DNA of 64,000 bases from Collimonas sp. OK242 (GTDB taxonomy: Bacteria; Pseudomonadota; Gammaproteobacteria; Burkholderiales; Burkholderiaceae_D): contig NZ_FNOR01000009.1 in NCBI RefSeq assembly GCF_900107095.1, positions 1-64,000 of the forward strand, in the 5' to 3' direction. Under the pieces are notes generated by a model, which was not told the origin of the DNA, searched no databases, and was given only the letters and a program-made list of their open reading frames with translations. This document shows positions 1-8,445 of the stretch, piece after piece. The position numbers were made by a program, and so were the translations under genes. Every line of letters begins with the position of its first letter. Positions within the stretch are counted from its first letter, which is position 1.

Positions 1-266
1 TCTAGCTCTTTGATTCGTTGCTCAGGGGTTAACGGCTTGGCCGGTTCATTTGTCATGGTCATTCTCCGCTTAGTTCGGCCCCTCGGACTCGTCCAGTCCT
101 GTAAGCCGTGTTTGCGACACCATACCAAAACTGTCGACCGACCCTGGATTCCATACCGCTTTTGCGCTTCTTTGTACGTTATCTCGCCTTTTTCTACTTG
201 CTCGACAACGCTCAATTTAAAAGCCAGGCTGTAATCCCGTTGACTACGCTTAGTCCCTTGCTCCAT
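1..266 (-). CDS. IS3-family transposase OrfA (partial, runs off the window)
   Basis: This is the N-terminal DNA-binding subunit of an IS3-type transposase. The minus-strand reading begins MEQGTKRSQRDYSLAFKLSV and continues with a helix-turn-helix (EKGEITYKEAQKRYGI, then STVLVWCRKHG). A stretch rich in Thr, Pro and Glu follows (NEPAKPLTPEQRIKEL), which in this family leads into the leucine-zipper region. The frame is open at the window edge after 88 codons, so its length and the expected frameshift into OrfB cannot be judged. The ATG at 266 is the first in frame after the hairpin near the element's end. It is missing from a simple ORF scan because no stop codon is present in the window. Confidence 0.7.
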   Translation of the reverse strand, partial: MEQGTKRSQRDYSLAFKLSVVEQVEKGEITYKEAQKRYGIQGRSTVLVWCRKHGLQDWTSPRGRTKRRMTMTNEPAKPLTPEQRIKEL

Positions 267-319
267 CTGACACTTCCTTTCTTCATCGGAAAAGTGTCAA
301 CTTATTTCAGGACGGGTCA
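1..319 (-). mobile_element. IS3-type insertion sequence, 5' end only
   Basis: The window opens inside an insertion element read on the minus strand. It has an OrfA-like reading frame. Upstream of it is a short hairpin (TGACACTT at 268-275 against AAGTGTCA at 291-298) and an outer end reading TGACCCGTCCTGAA on the minus strand, finishing near 319. That outer end is my best guess for the terminal inverted repeat. The other end of the element and its OrfB lie outside the window, so the repeat cannot be paired and no target duplication can be checked. Confidence 0.6.
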
Positions 320-329
320 AATAAATGAA

Positions 330-404
330 AAAGGCCCACATGACTGTGGGCCTTTTAGATATTGGTGCCGGCTGCAGGACTTAGCCTTCCCTGATTACAA
401 GTCC
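330..404 (-). repeat. Truncated tRNA-Thr end plus terminator (att-like repeat)
   Basis: This is a decayed second copy of the tRNA-Thr end found intact at 4756-4866. Bases 348-382 match 4776-4810 at 34 of 35 positions, covering half the terminator hairpin, the CCA end and the 3' acceptor and T-arm. After a short deletion, 389-403 matches 4823-4837 over 15 bases covering the anticodon arm. The hairpin at 333-352 has the same plan as the functional terminator but a different stem sequence. Both copies point the same way. That is the pattern left when an element integrates at a tRNA 3' end and displaces the old end. A decayed tandem tRNA duplication is the alternative. Confidence 0.75.
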
Positions 405-444
405 AGCGAGCAAATCATTCTTTTCAACTACCTGCCAAATTTTA

Positions 445-517
445 AGTTCCGCAATTCAATAAATTCAACGCTCTGCAAACATGATGCTGACGCAGGGCCA
501 TATTAAATTGCGGAACT
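445..517. repeat. 73-bp inverted repeat, possible hairpin
   Basis: AGTTCCGCAATTCAAT at 445-460 faces its near-perfect reverse complement at 502-517 (15 of 16 pairs). A weaker inner pairing (CTCTGC with GCAGGG) could extend the stem. It lies between the tRNA remnant and the peptidase gene and has no recognised function. It could be a regulatory hairpin or the remains of a small mobile repeat. Confidence 0.5.
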
Positions 518-1046
518 GCATTTACTCAAAGAGCACGGCCCGAAATTGACTGCGTCATGGTCCGACTTGTCGATCACGGCAATTTCCGGCACGCGTAATT
601 TTCAACAGCCTGTTGAAGGTCAATTGTCAACTAGCAATTATTGCAGCTATTCACAATATGCCAACCCGAGTAATTTTGGTTGCGCACAGGCAACTAATTT
701 ATCGCTGGCACCTGATTGACAGGCGTCACACGCCGTCATTTATGCAGCGTGGAGCTTGTAGCACGAATTTATGCGCTCTAAAGCAGCGCGCATTGAGTCT
801 TTCTGTTCGCTGATTTGTTCAATAAGTCAGACGGCTTGATAGTGGCTGCCGGGTGTTTGTGTGATGTCCGCCGGTTGTGCGTGACAGGCAATATGGCATT
901 TCTTCGCACCGTCAAGAGGTTCGGCGTTGCGTGAAATTGCGACTTCCTTTGAGAGCCTTACATTTCAGAGGAATGCATTCACTGAGCAGATCCAGTTGAC
1001 CACCGTCGACGGGATCACTTTATCCCTTAAAAACCGGAGTAAAGTA
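518..1046. other. Non-coding upstream region of the sedolisin gene
   Basis: About 530 bases precede the peptidase gene. The short open frames here have no recognisable protein character. I see no clear promoter, terminator or repeat beyond the inverted repeat just to the left. The region is more AT-rich than the housekeeping parts of the window, which fits acquired sequence. The peptidase frame extends upstream to 927, but that extension lacks a signal peptide and a good ribosome binding site. Confidence 0.4.
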
Positions 1047-3035
1047 ATGACATTCAGATCCAATTTTAAAATGCTGGCGCTCGCAGGCTTGACGCTTGCT
1101 GCTTTCGCCACAACCGCGCAAGCGGAGACTTGGGCGCCAACCGCGACCAAGGCAACCGCTGTAGCAAGCACGGCGCGAACCGCCGTGACGCATGTCGCGG
1201 CAATGCAGGCCGGCGCTCTGACCCACGTGGTGGTAGCGCTGAAGCTGCGCAACAAGCCTGAACTGGACCGGTTCACGGCAAATCTCATGTCAGGGCATTC
1301 AAACAGGACGCTGTCCAGCGCCGACTTCATGCGCCTGTATGCCCCTACCAAAGAACAGGTGCAAGCTGTCGTCGCTCATCTGACAAAAAACGGCTTTACC
1401 AACATTACCGTTTCCGCTAACAACTTGCTGATCAGCGCCAACGGCTCGGCAGGTTCGGTAAAATCCGCATTCAACACCGAACTGCACACCTATAGCGTGA
1501 ATGGCCGTAATGCCTACGCCAACATCAGCGACGCTGCTGTTCCGCAGTCCTTAGGCGGTATTGTGCTGGCGGTGCATGGTCTGCAAACGGTGCATCTGCA
1601 TCACACCATGTTGAAGCAACTGGAAGCTAAACCGAATGCCGTGACGCAGGCGGTGAGCGGTCACAATCCTACCGATTTTCCGACCATCTACAACGCCAGC
1701 AGCCTGCCTAGCGCGACCAATGCGACCATCGGCATCATCACCCAGGGCGACGTGACGCAAACCGTTGCGGATTTGAATACCTTCACAGCCAATGCCGGTT
1801 ATCCGCAGACCAATGTCTCCACCGTCGTGGTCGGCAGCGCCAGCACCGATACTGCCGGTCTCGGCGAGTGGAACATGGACACCCAAAGTTCACTGGCTGC
1901 AGCGGGCGGGACCATCAAGCAGATGATCCTGTACGTAGCGAACACCTTGAGCGATGCCGACCTGACCTCCACCTACAACCAGGCGGTGACGGACAACCAG
2001 GCCAAGTCGATCAATGTCTCTCTGGGTGAATGCGAAAACGATGCCCAAGCGTCCGGCATCATGGCCAGCAATGACCAGATTTTCCAGACCGCGGTCGCGC
2101 AAGGGCAAATGTTCTCGGTGTCATCGGGCGACTCCGGCGCCTATGAGTGCGGCACCAGTTCGACTGCTCAAAGTTTTCCGGCAGTCTCGCCGTACGTGAT
2201 GGCTTTAGGCGGTACTCGGGTCAGCACTGGCGCGAACAATGCCTGGTCTTCGGAAACCGTGTGGGCCTGTACGGATTGGCAGACCTGCCAGCAAAGCGCA
2301 AGCGGTGGCGCCGGCGGCGGTCCTAGCCTGACTGAGGCCGCACCTAGCTGGCAAGTCAATGCCGGCGTTCTCGGCTCATCGACAAAACGCGGCGTCCCGG
2401 ATATCTCTCTGGATGCCGATCCGGCCAGCGGCGCATTGGTCCTGATCAACGGCGTCAATAACCAGATTGGCGGAACCAGCCTGGCCGCGCCGTTGTTCAC
2501 TGGCTTCTGGGCTCGCGTCCAATCGCAAAACAACAATGGCCTGGCTTTCCCGGCAGCCGCAATGTACCAAAAGGCAGCGGCCAATCCCACCATGTTCCAC
2601 GACGTCACCTCGGGTAGCCAAGGCTATAGCGCCAAGGCTGGATGGGATTATGCCAGCGGCTACGGCAGTCTAAATGTCGCGAATTTTGCGGCAGTCATCG
2701 GTTCCGGCACGCCTCCGCCGCCACCAGGCAATGTACTGACAAACGGGGTTCCGGTAACCGGCCTGGCGCTTCCTGCGGGTTCCAGCAAGCTCTACACCAT
2801 CGTCGTTCCTGCCGGCCGTAGCAGCCTCAACTTCAAGACTTCCGGCGGTAGCGGCGACTGCGATATCTACGTGAGCCTGGGTTCGGCCCCGACCACAAGT
2901 TCATATCAGTATGTATCCGATGGCTGGACAACTTCCGAGAACATCACAATCAGCTATCCGAAAGCAGGGACGTATTATCTGCTGCTTAATTCTTACGCCA
3001 CATTTAGCGGCGTAACACTGGTAGCGAATGATTGA
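1047..3035 (+). CDS. Secreted S53 (sedolisin-type) serine peptidase with C-terminal PPC domain
   Basis: This is a predicted secreted acid-active serine-carboxyl peptidase of 662 residues. I chose the ATG at 1047 because GGAG lies 8 bases upstream and it begins a clean signal peptide (MTFRSNFKMLALAG...TAQA). A pro-kumamolisin activation domain follows (about residues 60-190). The catalytic domain shows the Glu/Asp pair in GLGEWNMD (E274, D278), the oxyanion Asp in SSGDSGAY (D362) and the catalytic Ser in GGTSLAAP (S478). A calcium-site-like DVTSG...GWDYASGYG stretch follows. A proline linker leads to a PPC-type beta-sandwich (about 563-660), often removed during maturation. It resembles pseudomonalisin or xanthomonalisin. 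Its place in an att-bounded segment beside a LuxR-type gene suggests an acquired, cell-density-linked exoprotease, which is an inference. Confidence 0.9.
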   Translation: MTFRSNFKMLALAGLTLAAFATTAQAETWAPTATKATAVASTARTAVTHVAAMQAGALTHVVVALKLRNKPELDRFTANLMSGHSNRTLSSADFMRLYAPTKEQVQAVVAHLTKNGFTNITVSANNLLISANGSAGSVKSAFNTELHTYSVNGRNAYANISDAAVPQSLGGIVLAVHGLQTVHLHHTMLKQLEAKPNAVTQAVSGHNPTDFPTIYNASSLPSATNATIGIITQGDVTQTVADLNTFTANAGYPQTNVSTVVVGSASTDTAGLGEWNMDTQSSLAAAGGTIKQMILYVANTLSDADLTSTYNQAVTDNQAKSINVSLGECENDAQASGIMASNDQIFQTAVAQGQMFSVSSGDSGAYECGTSSTAQSFPAVSPYVMALGGTRVSTGANNAWSSETVWACTDWQTCQQSASGGAGGGPSLTEAAPSWQVNAGVLGSSTKRGVPDISLDADPASGALVLINGVNNQIGGTSLAAPLFTGFWARVQSQNNNGLAFPAAAMYQKAAANPTMFHDVTSGSQGYSAKAGWDYASGYGSLNVANFAAVIGSGTPPPPPGNVLTNGVPVTGLALPAGSSKLYTIVVPAGRSSLNFKTSGGSGDCDIYVSLGSAPTTSSYQYVSDGWTTSENITISYPKAGTYYLLLNSYATFSGVTLVAND

Positions 3036-3095
3036 GCCGGGTGCTTCGCCTAGTTGAGACGTAAAGATTGAACGGCTGCGAAATTCAGCCGGGAC

Positions 3096-3120
3096 GAGGA
3101 AACGGCAGCGCCGTTTCCTC
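3096..3120 (+). terminator. Strong hairpin after the sedolisin gene
   Basis: GAGGAAACGGC (3096-3106) pairs perfectly with GCCGTTTCCTC (3110-3120) around a three-base loop, 61 bases after the peptidase stop. There is no run of T on the plus strand, so it may stabilise the mRNA end rather than terminate on its own. Confidence 0.4.
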
Positions 3121-3780
3121 CGTCAGAAGATGGAGTTCTCTTCCCTGCTATCTCGCCCTACCCAACATCCATCTCGCCATTGTCATTACTTGCCGACTCC
3201 TCATGCGCCTGATCGTGGCGCGCGATTGCCGCAAAAATAAATTGAAGTAAGCGATCTCGACCATTACTTGGTCGACGCTTCGCAGCGGTGATCACCACTA
3301 TCCAGGATAAACGGAGCGACCATCGACTGCAGCTCGACATGCTGAATCTCATTTTCAGCGGCGCCGCCTCGGGGGAGAGGCTCCTCGAAGCCTCTCGACT
3401 TGCTCGGTTCTTCTTATATGGACCGCCTACATGCCCCAGGCATTCTTAGTCATCACTGTAGCGGACGGTAGGCAATGGCGTGGTGCTTACGATTTCATTT
3501 GTTCCGCTACGGCACAAGTGTTGTTCTAATTCTCTGGATTGTCTTGATTGCCGGAATAAATAATAATTCAGAGCGGCAATATCCGCAAACACCGCTTCGT
3601 TTCGATGACTTCAAAAATAGAAGGCGATCACCATGAAATCTGAAAATATCGCGCATCTCCTACGTGCTACTGGTAAACGCATTTGAATTTTGTGAACCTC
3701 GCCATGCGGGGCAACTTGCAACGAAAAAACTTTCCATGGCTATGGCTTGAAATTTCGAATTCATTTTTCGCGAACATCTA
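3121..3780. other. Intergenic region with no confident gene
   Basis: About 660 bases lie between the peptidase and the LuxR-type gene. The small open frames look random. A short hairpin (AGAGGCT with AGCCTCT near 3376-3397) and one 17-codon frame with a modest ribosome binding site (3633-3686) are the only features I can point to. Promoter elements for the regulator are not obvious. Confidence 0.3.
3633..3686 (+). CDS. Possible 17-residue leader peptide
   Basis: This tiny frame has AAGG about 8 bases before its ATG and ends in TGA 95 bases before the LuxR-type regulator. The peptide (MKSENIAHLLRATGKRI) has no recognised features. It could be an upstream leader or chance. It is included because it is the only frame with a plausible ribosome binding site in this gap. 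Confidence 0.15.
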   Translation: MKSENIAHLLRATGKRI

Positions 3781-4551
3781 ATGTCAGATAATAAAACCGG
3801 ATCAAACGCCGAAGCTTTACTAAGCGAAGCCGCTCCCAGACTATCCGCTCCAGATCTGCTGGAGATATTGCATGCGCCAAACTGGGAAAAGCTACGTGAA
3901 ACTATGCAGCGCGTTCTGATGAAACTCGGGATGTGTGATTTTTGTCTGAAGATGGACATCTTCTGCGCCAACGGCAAGCCGTCGACGCAGAAGTTCAGCA
4001 GCTTGCCAAATTCCTGGCTGCAGTTGTTCAGTAATCCTCCGCATGGAAAAACAGATCCGATCCAGCAGCATCTATCACGCTCCAGCCTCCCCTTAAACTG
4101 GCAGGTTGAGCAATTGTGCGTTCTAGACGGCGGACAAATCTACCCGCTGTTGAAATCGATGGGTATCACACATGGGATGAGTCTGGCCACTCATAGAAAA
4201 AATGCGGTGAGTCGCCTTGACTTTTACTACAATGTCACAAGACCGATGGCACTGGACATTAACGCTCAAGCCAATGCACTGCTACTCGGAGTCCATCTGC
4301 AGGAGGCCGCTGAACTGCTGTGGTGCAAAACCATCCCCAATCAGCCGCCTCTGCTATCGCTACGCGAACTTGAATGCCTGCGCTGGAGTGCAGAGGGCAA
4401 AACCAGCTTCGAAATCGGAGTGATCTTGGGGATTTCGCAACGCACCGTGTATTTCCATTTGAGAAATGTCGTGATGAAACTTGGCGTCTACAGCACCCGC
4501 CATGCCATCAGCAAAGCAATCATGATGGAAATCATCAAACCGGCTCACTAA
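3781..4551 (+). CDS. LuxR-family regulator with autoinducer-binding-like domain (LuxR solo)
   Basis: This is a predicted transcription factor of 256 residues, the usual size for acyl-homoserine-lactone-type LuxR proteins. The N-terminal half shows a ligand-domain pattern (PLNWQ..., YPLLKSMGITHGMSLATH). The C-terminal 65 residues are a clear LuxR helix-turn-helix (LSLRELECLRWSAEGKTSFE, then ILGISQRTVYFHLRN and KLGV). No LuxI-type synthase is visible anywhere in the window, so it would be an orphan or solo receptor. Its ribosome binding site is poor (AACATCTA before ATG), so the start is uncertain. It is codirectional with the upstream sedolisin gene but 745 bases away. Regulation of that peptidase is plausible but unproven. 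Confidence 0.85.
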   Translation: MSDNKTGSNAEALLSEAAPRLSAPDLLEILHAPNWEKLRETMQRVLMKLGMCDFCLKMDIFCANGKPSTQKFSSLPNSWLQLFSNPPHGKTDPIQQHLSRSSLPLNWQVEQLCVLDGGQIYPLLKSMGITHGMSLATHRKNAVSRLDFYYNVTRPMALDINAQANALLLGVHLQEAAELLWCKTIPNQPPLLSLRELECLRWSAEGKTSFEIGVILGISQRTVYFHLRNVVMKLGVYSTRHAISKAIMMEIIKPAH

Positions 4552-4755
4552 GCCCTCGATTTTTCCTGCGTGACTGAGCTGAACCCTTGCGGCTGGACCA
4601 GGGGTCCGGTCCGAAGCTTGGTCAATTTGAATATAAATCAACAATGACATGCCTGCAATTATCCGATCGCGGATTGCTGGCGGGCGGGAAAACAGTAATT
4701 TATCGACGTGGCGCCTGGAAAAAATCCAATGCGGGTAGAGAATTGCGGAGCAAAA

Positions 4756-4785
4756 GAAAAAGGCCCTCATTGCTGAGGGCCTTTT
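4756..4785 (-). terminator. Rho-independent terminator of tRNA-Thr
   Basis: GGCCCTCA (4761-4768) pairs with TGAGGGCC (4773-4780). Flanking A and T runs give a T tract on the minus strand right after the tRNA 3' end. A related hairpin sits beside the truncated tRNA copy at 333-352. Confidence 0.85.
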
Positions 4786-4790
4786 AGATA

Positions 4791-4866
4791 TTGGTGCTGG
4801 CTGCAGGACTTGAACCCGCCACCCCCTGATTACAAGTCAGGTGCTCTACCAGATGAGCTAAGCCAG
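4791..4866 (-). tRNA. tRNA-Thr (anticodon UGU)
   Basis: The minus strand folds into a full cloverleaf: acceptor GCTGGCT paired with AGCCAGC, anticodon stem CCTGA/TCAGG around loop CTTGTAA (anticodon TGT, reading ACA), T-loop GTTCAAGTC, discriminator A and an encoded CCA at 4791-4793. Its 3' half is repeated in truncated form at 363-403, as expected if this gene served as an integration target. Confidence 0.95.
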
Positions 4867-4892
4867 CTAAACTGCGAAGTCCGCAATTATAC

Positions 4893-5402
4893 CTATTTAA
4901 TTCGAGTTAGGGTAGGTCTTCCACCTTTTTTTGGTGGTTCCGGATCTTTTTCCGGATCCGTATCAGACGAACCCTGTTTTGCATCGGCGGTTGACGATGG
5001 CACTGAGGTCAGAATCGGCGTAATCGTGGCGGTTTGCTCGGTGTCCGACTCTTGCTCGGCGCTTACTTCGATATCCGATTCAGCCGCCGGGGCCGATGCT
5101 TCGAATGCCATGCCCTGGCCGTTTTCACGCGCATAAATCGCGATGACGTTTTCTACCGGAACTGAAATTTCGCGCGACACACCGCCAAAACGTGCATTGA
5201 AATTAACGAAATCGTTGTCCATTTTCAAACCGCTGGTGGCTTCGAAACTGACGTTCAATACGATTTCGCCATTCTTGACGAATTGCATCGGCACCCGCGT
5301 GTGCGCATCAACCCTGGCCGCCAGATACGGGGTGTAGCCATTGTCGGTGCACCACTCATAAATGGCGCGCAACAAATACGGTTTGGTAGAAGTTTCTGAC
5401 AT
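4893..5402 (-). CDS. sspB: ClpXP adaptor SspB
   Basis: SspB tethers ssrA-tagged and other substrates to the ClpXP protease. The conserved folded domain fills about residues 1-110 (KPYLLRAIYEWCTDNGYTPY, VPMQFVKNGEIVLNVS, NARFGGVSREISVPV). A long acidic, low-complexity linker follows and ends in a basic GGRPTLTRIK tail. In this family the linker carries the ClpX-binding end. I use the ATG at 5402; the frame also opens at a TTG three codons upstream. It lies directly downstream of sspA on the same strand, the classic sspAB order. Confidence 0.95.
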   Translation of the reverse strand: MSETSTKPYLLRAIYEWCTDNGYTPYLAARVDAHTRVPMQFVKNGEIVLNVSFEATSGLKMDNDFVNFNARFGGVSREISVPVENVIAIYARENGQGMAFEASAPAAESDIEVSAEQESDTEQTATITPILTSVPSSTADAKQGSSDTDPEKDPEPPKKGGRPTLTRIK

Positions 5403-5485
5403 GGGAAGCAACGGTACAAAATTTAAGCATGGGCCGGCGCTCCCGCCTAAGCCAAGGCGGGAGCGCAGCGGCTATCTACACGATC

Positions 5486-6097
5486 TTAACGACGCATAAC
5501 CTTTTCGGACGGCGTCAGCGCTTCGATGTAGGCCGGGCGCGAGAATATACGCTCAGCATATTTCATCAGCGGCGCAGCCGTCTTCGACAGTTCGATACCG
5601 TAGTGATCCAGGCGCCACAGCAATGGCGCGATGGCTACGTCCAGCATCGAGAACTCGTCGCCCAGCATGTATTTGTTCTTGAGGAACAAAGGCGCCAGCG
5701 TGGTCAGGCGATCGCGGATTTCCGAGCGAGCCTTTTCGTGGCTCTTTTCTGCCGCTTTGGCCTTCTCGTTCTCCAGCGTGTGCACATGGATGAACAATTC
5801 TTTCTCAAAGTTGAACAGCATCAGCCGCGCACGGGCGCGCATCAACGGATCGGCCGGCATCAGTTGCGGATGCGGGAAACGTTCGTCGATGTATTCGTTG
5901 ATGATATTGGATTCGTACAGAATCAGGTCGCGCTCGACCAGGATCGGCACTTGACCATAAGGATTCATGGTCGAGATGTCTTCCGGCTTGTTGAACAAGT
6001 CGACATCGCGAATTTCAAAGTCCATGCCCTTCTCGAACAGAACGAGACGGCAGCGTTGTGAAAATGGGCAGGTTGTACCCGAATAGAGAACCATCAT
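5486..6097 (-). CDS. sspA: Stringent starvation protein A (GST-fold RNA polymerase-associated protein)
   Basis: SspA has a glutathione-transferase fold but acts by binding RNA polymerase during starvation and stress. The 203-residue product has a thioredoxin-like N-terminal domain (YSGTTCPFSQRCRLVLFEKG, NPYGQVPILVERD, LYESNIINEYIDERFPHP) and an all-helical C-terminal domain (MLGDEFSMLDVAIAPLLWRL). Two ATGs are adjacent at the start (6097 and 6094). It precedes sspB on the minus strand and follows the petABC genes, with 84 bases between the petC stop and its start, so it may be read through from the bc1 operon. Confidence 0.95.
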   Translation of the reverse strand: MMVLYSGTTCPFSQRCRLVLFEKGMDFEIRDVDLFNKPEDISTMNPYGQVPILVERDLILYESNIINEYIDERFPHPQLMPADPLMRARARLMLFNFEKELFIHVHTLENEKAKAAEKSHEKARSEIRDRLTTLAPLFLKNKYMLGDEFSMLDVAIAPLLWRLDHYGIELSKTAAPLMKYAERIFSRPAYIEALTPSEKVMRR

Positions 6098-6181
6098 TTT
6101 TATAGTTCCTTAGAAACAAAAGGGTGAGACCCGATACGGCTCACCCCAAAACGCATACCCGCAAAATCGCGGGTATGAAAA

Positions 6182-6949
6182 CTACTTGACGTCTTTCCAG
6201 TATGACGCGTTGAGACGCCATGCCAGAACGAAGAACATGCCGAGGAACAGTAGAACCCAGACGCCGAGGCGCTTGCGGGTATTCTGAGCAGGCTCGCCCA
6301 TCCATGCAAGATAGGACACCAGGTCGGCAACGGCAACATCGTATTCGACCTTGTTCATCTTGCCCGGCTTGACTTGCTCGAAACCGACAAACTTGTGTTC
6401 GGTCTTGCCCTCTTCGTGCGGATCTTTCACGTCTTCGTATTTGGCAGTACGAATTCCTTCAAGTTCCCACAATACGTGCGGCATGCCGACGTTGGGGAAG
6501 ACCATGTTATTCCAGCCGCTTGGACGGCTGTCGTCTTTGTAGAAAGTACGCAGATAGGTGTACAGCCAGTCCGGGCCGCTGCCGGCGCCGGATGCCTTGG
6601 CGCGGGCAATCACGGACAGGTCCGGAGGCGTTGCGCCGAACCATTCCTTGCCGTCTTTCGGCGACATGGCGATAGTCATCAGGCCACCCACTTTATCGGT
6701 GGTGAACAACAGGTTGTTCTTGATCTGGTCTTCAGTCAGGCCGATATCGCGCAAACGGTTGTAACGCATGGACGAAGCGGAATGGCAGTTCAGGCAGTAG
6801 TTCACAAACAGCTTGGCGCCGTTTTGCAGCGCCGACAGGTTGTTGCCCTGCTCCGGCGCGGTATCCAGCGGGTAGCCGCCCTCTTCACTGGCAAAAGCAA
6901 GCGCAGGAAGCAGCACCAGTGTCGCCATCAATCTTTTTAGCAATGTCAT
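6182..6949 (-). CDS. petC: Cytochrome c1 of the cytochrome bc1 complex
   Basis: This is the membrane-anchored haem c subunit of ubiquinol:cytochrome c oxidoreductase. The 255-residue product has an N-terminal signal peptide (MTLLKRLMATLVLLPALAFA), a covalent haem site CLNCH (C52, C55, H56) and a Met-containing sixth-ligand region (VFPNVGMPHVLWE). A single C-terminal membrane anchor (LGVWVLLFLGMFFVLAW) precedes a short cytoplasmic tail. It passes electrons from the Rieske protein to soluble cytochrome c. It is third in the petA-petB-petC operon, 30 bases after petB. Confidence 0.97.
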   Translation of the reverse strand: MTLLKRLMATLVLLPALAFASEEGGYPLDTAPEQGNNLSALQNGAKLFVNYCLNCHSASSMRYNRLRDIGLTEDQIKNNLLFTTDKVGGLMTIAMSPKDGKEWFGATPPDLSVIARAKASGAGSGPDWLYTYLRTFYKDDSRPSGWNNMVFPNVGMPHVLWELEGIRTAKYEDVKDPHEEGKTEHKFVGFEQVKPGKMNKVEYDVAVADLVSYLAWMGEPAQNTRKRLGVWVLLFLGMFFVLAWRLNASYWKDVK

Positions 6950-6979
6950 GTCTCTTATCCTCTGGCTTAGTGCGGGTGC

Positions 6980-8443
6980 TTAGTGCGGATGATAAACAAC
7001 GCGGTCCGGCACCGGCTTGAATGTACCTGCGGCGCTCCACCATGGCATCAACAGGAAGAAGCCGAAGTAGATAAAGGTGCAGACCTTCGACACGTAGCCG
7101 CCGATTGCCGATGGCGGCTGCACGCCTAGGTAGCCGAGCACCACGAAGGTAATCGCAAACAGGATGTAGATATATTTGTGCCAGCTCGGACGATAGCGGA
7201 TCGACTTGACCTTGGAGTGATCCAGCCAAGGCAGGCCGGCCAGGATAATCACCGACGCTCCCATCAACACGACGCCAAAGAACTTGGCATCAAGACCATT
7301 GAAGAAAGCTGGCAAAGGCACATTAATATGGAGCAATCCGGCAAGCACAGGGCAAATACCCATGACAAATGCGATGACCGATGCAATGCCTATAACCGCC
7401 AGTTTAACGATACGACTCAAGTTGGTTTTAAAGTAAATCAAACCAGCATAAGCCAGTACCCCGGCAATTAGCCAAACCATGAAGTCTGAAGTGATCGCGC
7501 GCAAGATCGAATAGTAAGGCGTGAAATACCAGACCGGTGCGATGTGCGGTGGCGTCTTCAGCGAATCGGCCGGGACGAAGTTGTTGTACTCGAGGAAGTA
7601 GCCGCCCATTTCGGGGCCGAAGAACACCACGGCGCTGAAGACGATCAGGAAGATCGCAACCGCCATTACATCATGCACCGAGTAGTAAGGATGGAAAGGC
7701 ACGCCATCCAGCGGCACGCCCTTGGCATCCAGTTTTTCCTTGATTTCAACGCCGTCGGGATTGTTGGAACCCACTTCATGCAAAGCGATGATGTGGGCAA
7801 CCACCAGGCCGATCAGGACCAGCGGAATCGCGATCACGTGGAACGAGAAGAAGCGGTTCAGCGTAGCATCCGACACCACGTAGTCGCCGCGGATCCACAG
7901 CGACAGGTCAGGGCCGATGAAAGGAATCGCACCGAACAGGTTCACAATGACCTGCGCGCCCCAATACGACATCTGGCCCCATGGCAGCAGATAGCCCATG
8001 AACGCTTCGCCCATCAGGCACAGGAAAATGCCGACGCCGAACAGCCATACCAGTTCGCGCGGTTTGCGGTACGAGCCGTACAACAGGCCGCGCACCATGT
8101 GCAGGTAGACCACGATGAAGAAGGCCGAAGCGCCGGTCGAGTGCAAGTAGCGCACCAGCCAGCCCCATGGCACATCGCGCATGATGTATTCGACCGAGGC
8201 AAACGCCAAGGCGGCATCAGGCTTGTAATGCATGACCAGGAAAATCCCGGTGACGATCTGGATCACCAGCACCAACAGCGCCAGCGAACCGAAGGCGTAC
8301 CAGAAGTTGAAATTCTTCGGTGCGTAGTATTCGGACAGGTGGGCTTTCCAGGTGGATGTCAGCGGAAAACGCGCATCAACCCAGTTCAAGGCCTTGTCGG
8401 CGATAGGAGCATCGGCCGGCAGCTGTTTTTCGTGGAATGCCAT
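6980..8443 (-). CDS. petB: Cytochrome b of the cytochrome bc1 complex
   Basis: This is the polytopic subunit carrying haems bL and bH and the two quinone sites. At 487 residues it is a full-length, eight-helix cytochrome b. The paired haem ligands lie in helix 2 (VRYLHSTGASAFFIVVYLHM) and helix 4 (FHVIAIP...VVAHIIALHE). The Qo-site loop reads APVWYFTPYYSILRA, so PVWY replaces the PEWY of mitochondria, a change I associate with some proteobacteria. It starts 2 bases after petA ends. A short duplication (TTAGTGCGG twice at 6969-6989) spans its stop. Confidence 0.97.
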   Translation of the reverse strand: MAFHEKQLPADAPIADKALNWVDARFPLTSTWKAHLSEYYAPKNFNFWYAFGSLALLVLVIQIVTGIFLVMHYKPDAALAFASVEYIMRDVPWGWLVRYLHSTGASAFFIVVYLHMVRGLLYGSYRKPRELVWLFGVGIFLCLMGEAFMGYLLPWGQMSYWGAQVIVNLFGAIPFIGPDLSLWIRGDYVVSDATLNRFFSFHVIAIPLVLIGLVVAHIIALHEVGSNNPDGVEIKEKLDAKGVPLDGVPFHPYYSVHDVMAVAIFLIVFSAVVFFGPEMGGYFLEYNNFVPADSLKTPPHIAPVWYFTPYYSILRAITSDFMVWLIAGVLAYAGLIYFKTNLSRIVKLAVIGIASVIAFVMGICPVLAGLLHINVPLPAFFNGLDAKFFGVVLMGASVIILAGLPWLDHSKVKSIRYRPSWHKYIYILFAITFVVLGYLGVQPPSAIGGYVSKVCTFIYFGFFLLMPWWSAAGTFKPVPDRVVYHPH

Positions 8444-8445
8444 GA

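Noticed and set aside
108-506. 132-codon plus-strand frame at the window start
   Set aside because: It runs antisense through the IS3-type OrfA and then across the tRNA remnant; no protein character.
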